The translations under genes were made by a program, and so were the position numbers. The notes below the pieces were generated by a model. It saw only the letters and a list, made by a program, of their open reading frames with translations. It did no database searches and was not told where the DNA came from. DNA of 64,000 bases, from assembly GCA_903813345.2 (NCBI GenBank), contig CAIIXF020000001.1, forward strand, positions 17,381,915-17,445,914. Direction: 5' to 3'. Positions 32,823 to 44,500 of this stretch are shown piece by piece; position 1 is the first letter of the stretch; the number at the start of each line of letters is the position of its first letter. Origin of the DNA: Owenia fusiformis (taxonomy: Eukaryota; Annelida; Polychaeta; Sabellida; Oweniidae).

Positions 32823-35800
32823 CTGTAATAATGAATAAATCAATTGTAAATCCACAAGGAGGATTGGCAGCCTTTATTCAAATTCGATACTCCATTGCCT
32901 GCAGTGGAACAATTTAGTAAAAACATTTCTATAAAGTTCTCTTTGGACTAAGTATTTCATTGAAAGATGGATATTACGAATATTTTGGTCGTTTTCATAG
33001 CTTCCTCAGCAGTTCTAGTCTTCATAATATGAGTAATATTGTTATCAAATTGGTCTACTCCAGGCAATGGAGTATCGAGTTTGAATAACTGCTTCAAATC
33101 CTTGGTAAATCCATCAATTCATGAATTATACACAATTTGTCAAATATGTCAGAGTAGTAAGCATATTTATTTTTTTACCTAAAAACTTGTCTTTTTAGAT
33201 AAGGGAGGTTGGCTTCAAAAATAATTGACATCTGCTTTACTTGGTCACTCTCTGTTTTTGCATTGTCGCTATTTCCATTGCTGTATGATATTTGTCTGGT
33301 CACTGTATATATTGTTTGTCACTATTAGTCTTTGGTTGCTAATGGCTATTATACTAGTCTAGGATAATTGATATCTTGGTATTGAGATCATGGATGTTCA
33401 TTTCACAGAAATGTTTGAGTTTTTCATATGATGGATACACACCTTAAAATTCTTGAGCTTATCAGGGAGCTTGTCTTTGTCAAAGAAATCAGCAATTAGC
33501 TTCGTCTTCCCAGTAAGAGGGCATATCACGAGAGAATTGAAATCAAAATTGATGTAGAATTCAAACAAGCCAGCCAGAAGTGAGTCTAAATAAAATAAAA
33601 TAACAACACAATTTTTAATAAATATATTGTACCACAACTGGTAATGTGTTCATTCATAGATTCAAATAACTTTCATTATCAATAATAGTCATTATCTTTC
33701 TTGTTCTTTGTATTTTAAAAGAACATTTTTATTATTTACTTGAATCAAGTACAATCCTCAAAAAGCACTTCATGTTATTGAATGAAATATCAATTTATTT
33801 GATTCCATAAGGCTGAGCTATTGGTATCCTTACCTATTGGCTGCGTACAGGTGACAGGTTCTATGCTAGTTGAAAATCCACATTCCCAATCATCTATGAC
33901 ACAATGTTCTTCAATACCTAAAGGTCCATGTACATTCATTATCATTTACAAGATTATACAGAAAAATGACAGTTGCTTGTGAAACTACATAAGGCATTTA
34001 CATGCAAAATATCACCACCTGCCATTTGTTACACCAATCACCGAAAACTTAACACTGTCCACAAAAAAGTTGGTGACTACATGCCCATGCCCACCACTTA
34101 TTGTGGTGGCATAAAATACAAAAAATATTAAAATTATCAAACGATTAGTTTATCATTATTGATAAAAACACAGCATCTACTTCTTAAGAAAATTAATTCT
34201 ATTGTTGAGTTACATGTATTTTGTTCTGCATATTTGTGGATTTTGTGTATAATTACAATCACATATATCTATCGACTCACCAGCTTGCTTCTGTAAGGTC
34301 TCAACAGTGGGAAGATTGTGCTGTGTCTGTAGATAGAACAGCACTAACATACACAAGGCATAGTTACTAAGCTGGGGACCCATTTTCTCACTACGTGACA
34401 GTTCCTTCAGTTTAAAGTAGTATCTCACTGTGAAGATGAGTACACGCAACAGAGGAAAGATCTTACAGTATTCCTGTAGAAGCTTTGTATTCTGGAGCCC
34501 GATTCTAAAACCACAAAAATATTTTTCCATTTCAACTGATATGTAATTTCACATAGATACAGTTAATATACAGTGGATACAGTATATAATATATACATAT
34601 AAGAAAATGATTTTATCTCTTTTGACCCTCATTTCATTAAAATCGGTCATTACATGCAGTTCAGCATTTTATTGCATAAACTGTCCTCGATCTAATTATA
34701 TTTTTATCTAAATAGTTTCTTTTCAGGGAAAGATTGTGAGAGGTGAATTAAGAATAGTACATATGTAATTCGGTTTCCGAGGCTGGAATATTGTAATACA
34801 AGGCATTAACATGACAAAATGTTACCACCTAGTTGCTCACAATATTATGAGTTCAATCTTAAGTCAGATTCGAATTTCTAAGAACTTGTACCGGTAGATG
34901 ATTTTGAAAAAATAAATTGGTCAATTTGAAGCAAGTCGAAAACATACCATTTTGACCCTGAGAAGGTCATCGAAGATGAAATTTCAAATCTATAGACAGA
35001 TTTGAACCTTTGAGAACTTGTAGATGATTTTGAAAAAAATTGGTCCATTTGAAGCAAGATGAAAAAGACCTTTGTTGACCTTTTTTACCTTGAGAAGGTC
35101 AAATCTTGAATATAAGTCAGATTTGAACTTCTGAAAACATGTAGATGATTTTGAAAAAATTGAAGTCATTCTAAACGGTATTTGTTAAGTTATTGGGAAT
35201 TGTAAGAATTTATTACAGACGCCGATCGTCAACCAACCTCCAATCGAATTGGGATATTGTCATAAAATAAATCATTAGTATGACTAGCATGAGGCTAGAT
35301 TAAGCTGAGTTTTGACTTATCAATATTATAGCACAATTCACACCTATTATTTATTGTGATGTCACATTGTAAACCACTTGGCTCATGATCAAACTTCACA
35401 ACTGGACAGCGAGCATTTGTAACAGTAATAATGTTCTTGCAGCCCTGTGCACACTGTTGTAGAATCCGACTCACAAGTCGTATTAGGTCACTCTGGGGTA
35501 GTCTCTTCAGCTCATCTCTAGATAACAGGCCATTTTTCCCCCTCAGCAGCTTGATGTCTCCAACATATGGCATCTGGCCAGATCTAGATGTACCTGGCTG
35601 AATATATTGTCAAAAGTGTGTAAATTTATTTTTAAATGTTTTGTTAAATATTTAAGGTACAGTTTCTAATAGAAATGTTCCACTTCTAGAGGTGATCCAT
35701 TTGACAAGTTTCCCTACACTTAGTATTGATTTCAATACTCGAATTATGGTGAATGATCTCTTTATATTTGGATAAGAAGATGAAGATTATCTTTTGAGAA

Positions 35801-38800
35801 TATTTAAAAATTACTCTACACTCAGAATTGGAACACACATTTACTGTATTATCTCACTATGATTATTAAATGGCTCTCAATATCCATGTATATGATAAAC
35901 CTTCTAAGTCAAGTTGATGACTTTAATTTGACTTGACAAACTACTGACTAAAAGAGCTAACACAGTCAATGACTTGGAGCCACTGGTTTTATTTGCATTC
36001 TGAATTTTATTGAACTGTATGGGTACAAACCTGGCTGATGTTTTTGTCGAGGTTCAAGTCAATAAATATATCCATGTCACAACCAATCACTCCAAATCCA
36101 TTCACTGAGGAACCAAACTGATGCACCTCACAGCCTAGAACATGTACAAGTTACAAAATTGCATTCCATTTGTACAGTATAACCTGTATATCTGAACACC
36201 TCTCTAATTTGAACATCTCTTAATGTGAACATATTTTTATTTATTTTTGGTCCCAATTTTGTAATCTCACACTGATTCACATAAAAGAAACCTTGAAATG
36301 TGAACACCTGCTAATCAAAACATTTTGTCAGGTCCACGTGGATTTAAGTGAATTTGAATTAGACAGATTTTAGTGTTGATTAATAATATTATAAATAGGA
36401 AAACTGGACAAGAGTGCCATTTCAAGTAGAGTGTACTAAGCAAATTCATCTGAAGGGCATTTCTTAAATATATCAAAAATCATCAAGAATCATATTTCCT
36501 GATTTTCAATTTTAAGACGTAACTTACGAAGGCAATGTTCAAAACAAAACTGAATTTCATTTATTTTTTTCAAATGAGGCTTGGTATCATGAGAGCAATT
36601 ACCTGGAAAGAACTCCACAAAGATAGTTTGCAGCATATCACATATGAGACATCGCAGTTGTACATCTCCCTCCGTTAGCTCCAACTCAGATTTTAAACAT
36701 TCCATCTGACCAGCAACCTAAAAATACCAAAAGGTATATAGGCAATCTACAAATGCAAATGAATTCTGCATGACATCCTTGCTATATGCCTGCTACAATA
36801 ATGGACAGGGCAGTCCATTTGACACAAATAAGTTGATATAAGCCAGAAACGGGTAATTTAGATAAAAATCTGTTATCTGTAGATGCGAATACCGAGGATA
36901 TATAATATAGAGACCCAGGAAATGTTTTGGCATCTTTAGCATGTATAAAGTATATTTTACTTACTATTGCTATAACACTTACATCAGAACATTTTTGAAG
37001 CTTCTCCATTAACAAAGCCTTGCTGCTGGCCTGTGCCGCCTGGATGCTTGGGTCAACAACCGCTGCCTCGCGAGCCTTAGATGTCTCATTATTTCTTGCC
37101 TTGGGGGGATTGAATCTTCTTGGTTTCACTTCAATGGTATATTGACCAATATGGTGGGGTTTCTGTTCTAATGCTTTAGTTGCACTCTGTTTCTGATGGA
37201 ATTCAATAATAGCATAGTTCCCCTACAAAACGTTATAACATCTGTTTGAGCACTTTTGAATCATGATAATTTTGTAAATTATAAGTCCAATCAATCAATA
37301 CATTATCTTTAAAAACAAAGGCAGGAAGTTAACAAGGAAGTTGTTAATGACCTTGTATAAGTTATTGCCAGTTATTGCCTTATATCGTTCAAAATATTTG
37401 TTGAAAAATAGAGTCTTAAACATTTTGTATCCCACACACCTTCTTATTTTCAATGAAAACTTTATTTACTGGGCCAAATCCAAGGAAGTAGTTTTTCAGA
37501 TCAGATTCTTTAGTCTTTTTGTGGAAGCCTCTTACATATAGACTTTTCTCTGCTTGGTCCCTCTGTTTGGCTTGCAGAAGGGCTAATTGAACGTGGCGAC
37601 GACCTTTAACATGAGTACCCATACAATCATCTGAAAATATATGTATATGAATAATATCTTGCATTCTGAAATTGTGTATTTGATCTGTAGATTTCAGAAA
37701 AATACATGCCAACATCATTATATGCACGGTATTCTTAATTAATCAAAGACTGACTTAGACTGTCACAGTCTAAGATGTCACATTTGAAGGATTTGCGTGA
37801 TTGCGCTAATAGGCCAAATTTTTTTTATCAAAACCTCAGGATTCCGGGGAACCATTCGAGGGACAAACACCCTAATTGCGGGAGAGTTAACAGGGTTACC
37901 ACCAAAGACTTCATAGGGGGACAGATTTTTTAGACAAAGTGCCTTAAATTTGGGGGATTTCGCGGGACATTTACCTAAATTTGCCGGATGTCCCAGGACA
38001 TTCAAGGGATTTGCTTGATTGGGACTTAATGTAAAAGTACTCAAATCAAACTTTCAGATACTGATTAATCAAAAATAATGCACTTACATTGTAACTTAAA
38101 TGAACGTCAACACAATTTCACACAATAGGCATAGGAATATTATTAAACTTTATTGTAATTTATCAAAAACAAAAACCATGCTTCAGGTGTGAGTACTGTA
38201 ATCTAACATGAAATTTAAAATTCTGAACAATACTTTGCACTTATGGCGTTCGTAACCTACTATGAAACGCTTACCCTCATAGTGTTATATATTAAAATGT
38301 ACCTATTCATATAGGCATGGGCGTTCAATATTGAAAACCCATGATATCAGGATTCGATTAATCTACATCAAATTATAGGGAGTCAGGTTACTTTTCAAGA
38401 TATCAGCGTCCATTTATTGTAAATTGCGTTTGCTAACATTTGCTCAGTTCTGAGATAAAGGCCACACGCTTGGAACTATTTGTGACCTACATCCCTATTT
38501 TCGTAATTAAAATGAAAGTTGAACTCTTCCTCTTTATTTTGATACCAAACAGAGGCATGCTAGGTACTTAAAATTAGGTAAACTTTACTGGAAATTCGCG
38601 AAGGTCAAAGCCGACATTTGCGGGACACTCAAATTAGCCTAATTTTGATCAAATTCGCAGGATAATCCCGCCATTCGCGGGACACTTGACAGCTCTGAAC
38701 ATTTTGATAAAAGTTGCTATACCTACAAATATTACTTTCCTGAAAAAACAAGGTAATACCATGGGCGTAGCGCTATTTTTCCAAGTAGTACGCCACCACC

Positions 38801-41160
38801 ACAGGAACAAGAGTCAAGAATCAAAAAACAAGCATTTAGGGGGGTCTGGGTGTTCTCCCCCAGGAAAATTTTGAAATTTGGTTGTATTTGGAGCGAATTT
38901 GCAACCATCTGGTACGCCTGTGTGTACCCAGCGTACCAGGCGCTACACCCATGAATACACACATGCCTTCATTATGAGTAATTATCTTCATTATTATAAG
39001 TATGAAGTTCATGTTTATTTTCATTTTGTACAAGAAAATAACATGGAGAGGTAGATCTATAGCACAGTACTGTCAACCCCTAAAGATTTTCTCGCGGGAC
39101 AGATTTTTTAGACCCAGTGCCCAAAATTCGCGGGATTTTGCGGGACATCTACTAAATTCGCGGGATTTCGCGGGACATTTAAGGGATTTGCGTGATTGCG
39201 CTGATAAGCCAAATTTTTTTATCAAATTCGCGGGATTTCGCGGGACCATTCGAGGGACAAACACCCTAATTGCGCTATAGTTAACAGGTTTACCACCAAA
39301 AACTTGATAGATGGACAGATTTTTTAGACAAAGTGCCCTAAATTTGCGGGATTTAGCGGGACATTCACCTAAATTTGCAGGATGTCCCGGGACATTCAAG
39401 GATTTGCGTGATTGGGACTAATGTAAAAGCGTGTAAAAGTACTTAAATCAAACTTCCAGATACTGATTAATCAAATACAATGCACCGTTGCATTGTAACT
39501 TCAATAAACGTCAACACAATTTCACAAAATACGTATAGGAATATTATTAAACTTTATTGTAATTTTTCAAAAGCAAAAACCATGCTTCAGGTGTGAGTAC
39601 CGTAATCTAACACGAAATTCAAAAATTCGGAACAATACTTTGCACTTCTGGCGTCGTGAACAACTATGAAACGCTTACCCCCATAATGTTATATATTAAA
39701 ATGTACCTATTCATGGCATTTTCTTTCAATTGAAAGCCCATGATATAGGGGTTCGATTTATCTACATCAAATTATAGGGAATGGGGTTACTTTTCTAGAT
39801 AGGGTTTGTAAAAAAAAACGGGTACCGGGTAGTAAATCCTCCATGCTGGGTTCAAACTTGGTACCCGGTCGAAAAAACCGGGTACCCAAAAAACGAAATA
39901 TACGAATATACAACATAATTAGATCATTAGAAAACGTGTAAGATTTGTTTGAAATTTACAAAAATGTATGTAACTTCCTTCAAAATTGAGCTAGAAGCTT
40001 CAAATAAAAAGCATTTTAAGGCTCTTTTCGTCCTCTATCATCATATTTCCATTGGTAATGAAAGGGGGAGGGGGGATGCGATCGCACCCCCTCCTGGCTA
40101 CGCCAATGACATTGTAAGACAATTTGAAAAACAAGACAAATCAATCTTACTCTATTTTCAATAGTTTGTTTGTTGGTACGTGAATTGTTTTGATTATGAT
40201 TTAAATCTGTAAATAGCTATCGTTGCTTTAGCAGGGAGGTGACGTGTTAATTTACATGATTTTGATTATTAATCATAATTTAAGTTATCCCAATTTTCGA
40301 CAAAATGTCCACTGAATTGTAAATTGTTATGTCTTACAATGTCATAGGCGTAGCCAGGAGATGGTGCGATGGTGCGATCGCACCCCCCCCCATAACCGAT
40401 GAAAATATGGCCATGACGATAGAGGAAGAAAAGAGCCTTAAATATACTTTTTATTTGAAGCTTCTAGCTCAATTTTGAAGGATGTTACATACATTTTTGT
40501 GAATTCAAAACAAATCTTACACGTTTTCTCATAATCTAATTATGTTATATATTCGTATTTTTCGTTTTATGGGTACCCGTTTTTTGACCGGGTTCCGGGT
40601 ACCAAGTTTGAACCCAGCATGGAGGATTTACTACCCGGTATTTCTACAATGCACCCTTTCTAGATATCAGCGTCCATTTATTGTAACTCGCGTTTGCTAA
40701 CATTTGCTCAGTTCTGAGATGAAGGCCACACGGATAGTAAAAAGCCCAATGTTAGAACTATTTTTGACCTACATCCCTATTTTCGTAATTAAAATGAAAG
40801 TTGAACCCTTCCTCTTTATTTTGATACCAAACAACAGCATGCTAGGTACTTAAAATTAGGTAAATTTTACTCCTCAAAAGTGCAAAAACTTAGCTTCTTT
40901 TATAAGATAAGATAATCACAATATAGGGGATTGCAACAATTTCGGAAATTCGCGGAGGTCAAAAACCACATTTGCGGGACTTCGCGGGACATTGCGGGAC
41001 ACGCGAATTAGCCTAATTTTGATCAAATTCGCGGGATAATCCCGCCATTTGCGGGACACTTGACAGCTCTGATAGCATTGCAAATTATTTGAACAAAAGT
41101 CGACAAAATGTATGTACCTGATGGGATCGGGACATTGCAGACGTCACATTTCAATGCCAT
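31623..41160 (-). CDS. TUT1: TUT1 / Star-PAP, U6 snRNA terminal uridylyltransferase and nuclear poly(A) polymerase
   Basis: Ten exons give 865 aa, close to the ~870 aa of vertebrate TUT1. Residues 5-28: U1-type C2H2 zinc finger ([10 protein letters not shown] ... THVKGRRH). About 57-130: RRM (SLYVRGF; YAIIEF). Nucleotidyltransferase palm: [16 protein letters not shown] with metal-binding D216 and D218, third Asp D310 in [14 protein letters not shown]-associated domain: [16 protein letters not shown] and [15 protein letters not shown]-terminus: Lys-rich NLS-like KTTKRL/KKSKLD and a KA-1-like end ([18 protein letters not shown]). Known family role: adds uridines to U6 snRNA and poly(A) to some mRNAs in the nucleus. 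Exons: 41160-41118, 37630-37440, 37222-36983, 36717-36603, 36134-36031, 35597-35344, 34504-34281, 33917-33834, 33585-33443, 32822-31623. The start ATG lies four codons before the first zinc-finger Cys. It is divergent from MTPAP. Confidence 0.93.
33443..33585 (-). CDS. TUT1: TUT1 exon 9
   Basis: Encodes [20 protein letters not shown] and an acidic/basic loop, [10 protein letters not shown]. 'LL..FF.FY..FDF' is the PAP-associated core. Donor AAG|GTGTGT, phase 0. Confidence 0.88.
33834..33917 (-). CDS. TUT1: TUT1 exon 8 (84 nt)
   Basis: Encodes [20 protein letters not shown] and VTCTQPI, matching the 'DGWDC-F' block of the family. Phase 1 to phase 1. Confidence 0.88.
34281..34504 (-). CDS. TUT1: TUT1 exon 7 (central domain, 224 nt)
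   Basis: Encodes [20 protein letters not shown] and [20 protein letters not shown], typical of the PAP/TUTase central domain. 224 nt, phase 2 in and 1 out, exactly like MTPAP exon 6. Confidence 0.92.
34790..35260. repeat. Dispersed repeat of 'GATGATTTTGAAAAAATTGG' type (TUT1 intron 6)
   Basis: Short internal repeats of 'CAGATTTGAAC..TGAGAACTTGTAGATGATTTTGAAAAA..' occur three times. An inverted relative lies at 54770-55090 and another copy at 48640-48970. No coding content. Confidence 0.6.
35344..35597 (-). CDS. TUT1: TUT1 exon 6 (third catalytic Asp)
   Basis: Encodes [20 protein letters not shown] and then [20 protein letters not shown] with the third metal-binding Asp. Ends in phase 2 inside an Arg codon six residues after that Asp. 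The linker between the catalytic Asp pairs is short, without the long proline-rich insert of vertebrate TUT1. Confidence 0.92.
36031..36134 (-). CDS. TUT1: TUT1 exon 5 (catalytic GS...DxD)
   Basis: Encodes [20 protein letters not shown], then [14 protein letters not shown]. Contains the nucleotidyltransferase GS motif and two catalytic aspartates. Ends CAG|GTTTGT in phase 0. Confidence 0.93.
36603..36717 (-). CDS. TUT1: TUT1 exon 4 (pre-catalytic helix)
   Basis: Encodes [20 protein letters not shown] and [15 protein letters not shown], the helix leading into the palm. Ends phase 1 at CCAG|GTAATT. Confidence 0.9.
36983..37222 (-). CDS. TUT1: TUT1 exon 3 (RRM end and linker)
   Basis: Acceptor TTTTGTAG. 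Starts [20 protein letters not shown] (RRM strands 3-4), then an Ala/Lys linker, ending KLQKCSD|GTAAGT in phase 0. Confidence 0.9.
37440..37630 (-). CDS. TUT1: TUT1 exon 2 (finger second half, RRM start)
   Basis: Acceptor ATTTTCAG. Encodes [20 protein letters not shown] with the two zinc-finger His, then [20 protein letters not shown] and [13 protein letters not shown]. Donor AAG|GTGTGT, phase 0. Confidence 0.9.
37775..38700. repeat. GCGGGACATT-rich repeat, copy 1 (TUT1 intron 1)
   Basis: Begins near ATTTGCGTGATTGCGCTAAT and ends near GCGGGACACTTGACAGCTCT. Same order of blocks as 39175-41070, including 'AGATATCAGCGTCCATTTAT' where copy 2 carries an insertion. Confidence 0.75.
38760..38953. 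mobile_element. Short inverted-repeat element (CATGGGCGTAGCGC ends)
   Basis: CATGGGCGTAGCGC at 38760 is mirrored by GCGCTACACCCATG at 38940-38953 with one mismatch. 194 bp, no frame. Confidence 0.5.
39175..41070. repeat. GCGGGACATT-rich repeat, copy 2, interrupted
   Basis: Tandem partner of 37775-38700 in the same orientation. A further partial piece lies at 39080-39170. Interrupted by the palindromic element 39802-40656. Confidence 0.7.
39802..40656. mobile_element. 855-bp palindromic element with 10-bp target duplication
   Basis: The halves are inverted copies (GGTACCGGGTAGTAAATCCT at left, complement at right; 'GGCTACGCC..GATCGCACCCCC' inside). Flanked by TTTCTAGATA at 39792-39801 and 40657-40666. 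Copy 1 of the host repeat (38391 region) shows the uninterrupted site. The duplication length (8-10 bp) suggests an hAT-like mobiliser. Confidence 0.75.
41118..41160 (-). CDS. TUT1: TUT1 exon 1 (first half of zinc finger)
   Basis: Encodes [14 protein letters not shown] and the first base of the next codon, then donor CAG|GTACAT (phase 1). Too short to stand out as an open frame; recognised by the C-x2-C half of the U1-type finger completed in exon 2. Confidence 0.88.
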
Positions 41161-41366
41161 GGCTGAAGAAATGCCCCGAAATATTCAAAATATCTGCATA
41201 TACATTTTAATTTCAAAATTTCATTTTGAACCGGAAACAGGTACGTTTCGTGACAAACCACAAATAGATTAATCGGTATACAAAGATTTCCACATGAACG
41301 ATGAACAAACTTCGAAAATTTTGGGCGGTTCGAAATATGACCAATCAAAATTCACCTGGAAACAAA
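41161..41366. promoter_or_regulatory. 206-bp bidirectional promoter between TUT1 and MTPAP
   Basis: All sequence between the two start codons. Visible motifs: CCGGAA (ETS/NRF-2-like) at 41231-41236, GGGCGG (GC box) at 41323-41328 and CCAAT at 41341-41345. No TATA box near either start. Motif calls are by eye; shared use is inferred from the distance. Confidence 0.7.
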
Positions 41367-41547
41367 ATGGCAGCGCCCTGGGTCTGGCATGCAAATTTAG
41401 ATTTTTTACGTTTATTTAGACAATGTTGGAGAGTGCAGCGTTGCGTCTCACATGGAATGGTTGCAGAATTATCAAACAGTGGCAGGTTGCTTCATGCGAG
41501 CTCATCCCTTAGGAAATCTGGCCACAAGTCTTCTAATATAACAAAAG
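41367..41547 (+). CDS. MTPAP: MTPAP exon 1 (presequence)
   Basis: Starts at ATG 41367 and encodes a basic, Ser/Leu-rich N-terminus ending SGHKSSNITK. Donor AAAG|GTGAAT, phase 1. Confidence 0.85.
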
Positions 41548-44500
41548 GTGAATAAATCAATTTAGTTTTTCTTTGACTTTTGAGGATTTTTGCAGGCTTG
41601 TCAGGGGCCTCGTTTCTTATCCCCATGACTAGGTCTAACCATGGGCTTTCAATTAGAGTTGAAAGATGAAAGCTCATGGTCTACAGGTGCTCCCATGGTA
41701 ATGATTTACTTACTTACAGGGAAGCCTGACACTCTTATTACCCAGTGAGCACCTGTGGTCTAACCTCCATAATCATTTTGATTTTGACAATTTGTTTTAA
41801 TAGTTCCGCAGGTTTCGACATGCGGAACTAATTAACCCTGATTTCATGTAAATACATGATCATGTAGCTTATAAATAATGTGATCCAAACCAGCATACAT
41901 ATCTCATGAATCAATACACACCATCCCATATCCTCATGTGACCATATTTATGTATAATTACATATTGGAGACTGCTTTGGAACCAACAGAAAATGCCTGT
42001 CAGTTTCTGTCAACATCAAAATTGCAAATCGTATCAGAAAACAACAACGAACTAACAAACAGTAGGTTTACAATAAATAACTACTTTGCGTGTATACATC
42101 AATATAAATCAATCAAAGATGCGTGTTATCTTCCAAATTGATCTTTTAATTGTCCCAAGTTTAATCGCGATAGTAATTATCAATTTATTTGACAACAATT
42201 TTGTTTTGTTTGACTTTAGCGGGGACGTCAGATTGTTCATTTTACACATATAATGGAGGAAAATTGATTTGAATCGTTCCAAGATTTGCGACCTTTGAAA
42301 ACATATCACGGATGTTAAACTTCATCCGGCCCCAAGTAAGATCAGATTAATGAATAAGCCTGATAAGGTTTAACTAGTTTGTTAAGGTTCAGCTGGAAAG
42401 TAGCATTTTGGTAAAAAATTGCTATACCTGCATATGTTATTTTCTGTTACTGGTAGCTCCTGTGTTGTCTGGAAACTTTGAAAGAAAATTTGAAAAAATA
42501 GAAAATGTGAAATATCAGAATTTCCTGGAGTTCCCATTGAACGCCTACCAGATATTCTAAAAGAAGACGATGCAATGATACTTTCCTGAAAAAAGCAAGG
42601 AAATTGACACATGCCTTCATACTTTATTTTGTACCAGAAAATAACATGTGCAGGTATAGCAATTTTTTACCAAAATGTTACTTTCCAGCTGTACCTTAAA
42701 CTAGCTTGTCAACTGTGCCGGAGTTTGCGTATTTGTCACCCATTTGCAGAAGGATTTGAAGTCACGTCAGTTTTTTTTGCGTGACAGAATATGTCACTCA
42801 AGTACACATTTTTCTGATTATTGTCAAGCAAAAGTATTTTAAAAAAACATCAAAAAACATATACAAAAAAAAGAATGCAGTTTGTTCGGAATTTTCACAC
42901 AAATTGCGTATTTGTCATGCATTTGCTTCGAATTCGCCATGATGTTACACCAAATGTAGAATGAGGAATCCTCTTGGTTGATCTGAAATTTTTAGGGACA
43001 TGTACTCTTGCATGTATAGTGACTTTTAATAATAACACACTATCCAATCATCATAATAGTGCTAAATGTTGGTATATCAATCCTTCTTGATATTCTATTT
43101 GAATGTGCGAATCAATATTGTTCATCCTTTGTCTCGATTATTTTACAGGTAGGCTTTCAGGCTTTCAAGCTCGTCAAGATCACCTTAGGAGACAGGCAAG
43201 ATGTAGCATTCTGGTTCAAGTTCCCAGCAAAACAAAGTGCAGTTCAATCTTGCAGTACTGTGAAAAGCGTGCCGGAAAAATTGTCAAGGCTTACCATTTC
43301 AGTAATTCTAAGGTAGGGTATGAACTGTCGGTCTTAATTCAGTTACAGGCAACATGTTACCCGAGACATAAAACATTATATGTCTCTGAACCTCTGATAT
43401 TACAGAGATGAGTTAAATGTGATTTAAGAAAAATTACATCATTGTTTTACATTACAATATCTTTTGCTCACAGGGTCATACAGTCATTACTTTTTTCATA
43501 AAAAATAATTTTCATATTTTATTGGATGGTTTAATTTGTGATGCTCATTTATTATATTGCCTACCAGTTTTTCCAGGAGAATCTAGGCTCACAACATTAA
43601 TCAAACAGTAAGATAGTATTATGTTGCATGTAAAGAGAAGTTTCAGTTTCCTTGTTGTGATGCCAATTTTCTAAAAAGTTCATCAGAGCTGACATTATTT
43701 ATAATGCTTTGATTGACAAGGTTCTTCAGCAAATATTTTGAAAAATCCCTTTTTTAATTTTAATTAATTTGGATTTTCACAATTTTACATGCTTAATTTA
43801 TTTCCTGTAGGATTACACTTTGATCGAGTTTGCTGATGAATCTTCAGTTAAAAACATTACTAAACATGCTAGATTCTTCATGCCAAATAAAAGAGGAAAC
43901 CAATACTACGGGACCCAATATGGAAGTATACCAGTTCAGACTCGATTGATGTTCTACAGTGGAGTGGAGCTAGAAAAATCAGTAGCAGGATGGACGACTT
44001 CAAAATATTCAGTGCCATTTGAGTCAGAAACACCTCCACACAATCTCATTCAAACATTGCAAGGAGCAAAAAATGTAAGATTTAAATGAAAGTTTGTTTT
44101 TAAACATCTTATAGTTTAGATTGGTGGTTTTATAGCTAACTGGAATAAAAGATGTCATTCTCATATTTTGTTTACTGTATGGCTACCTTTTGGGCCATTG
44201 ATTGTCACAGAGATTTTTACTGTCTTATTCTTATTTGTAGTCAGTTATCAATATAACTCTGTCTGAACTTGTAATTATCTCATCAAACGAATAAATTTTT
44301 CATTTGATATACGAGGGGTGATCAATAAGTAATGGACACTTTTTTACACAGATGCCTTTTATCGACCAATCCCTTCCATTTTCTTACCAGTGATACATCA
44401 TTCAATTATCTATCAACTCTGAAGATTTGAAGACAATATATAAATTACATATTGATATATCCTTATTTCCGTGAAGGAGGTACAGGTACCCCGGGACCGA

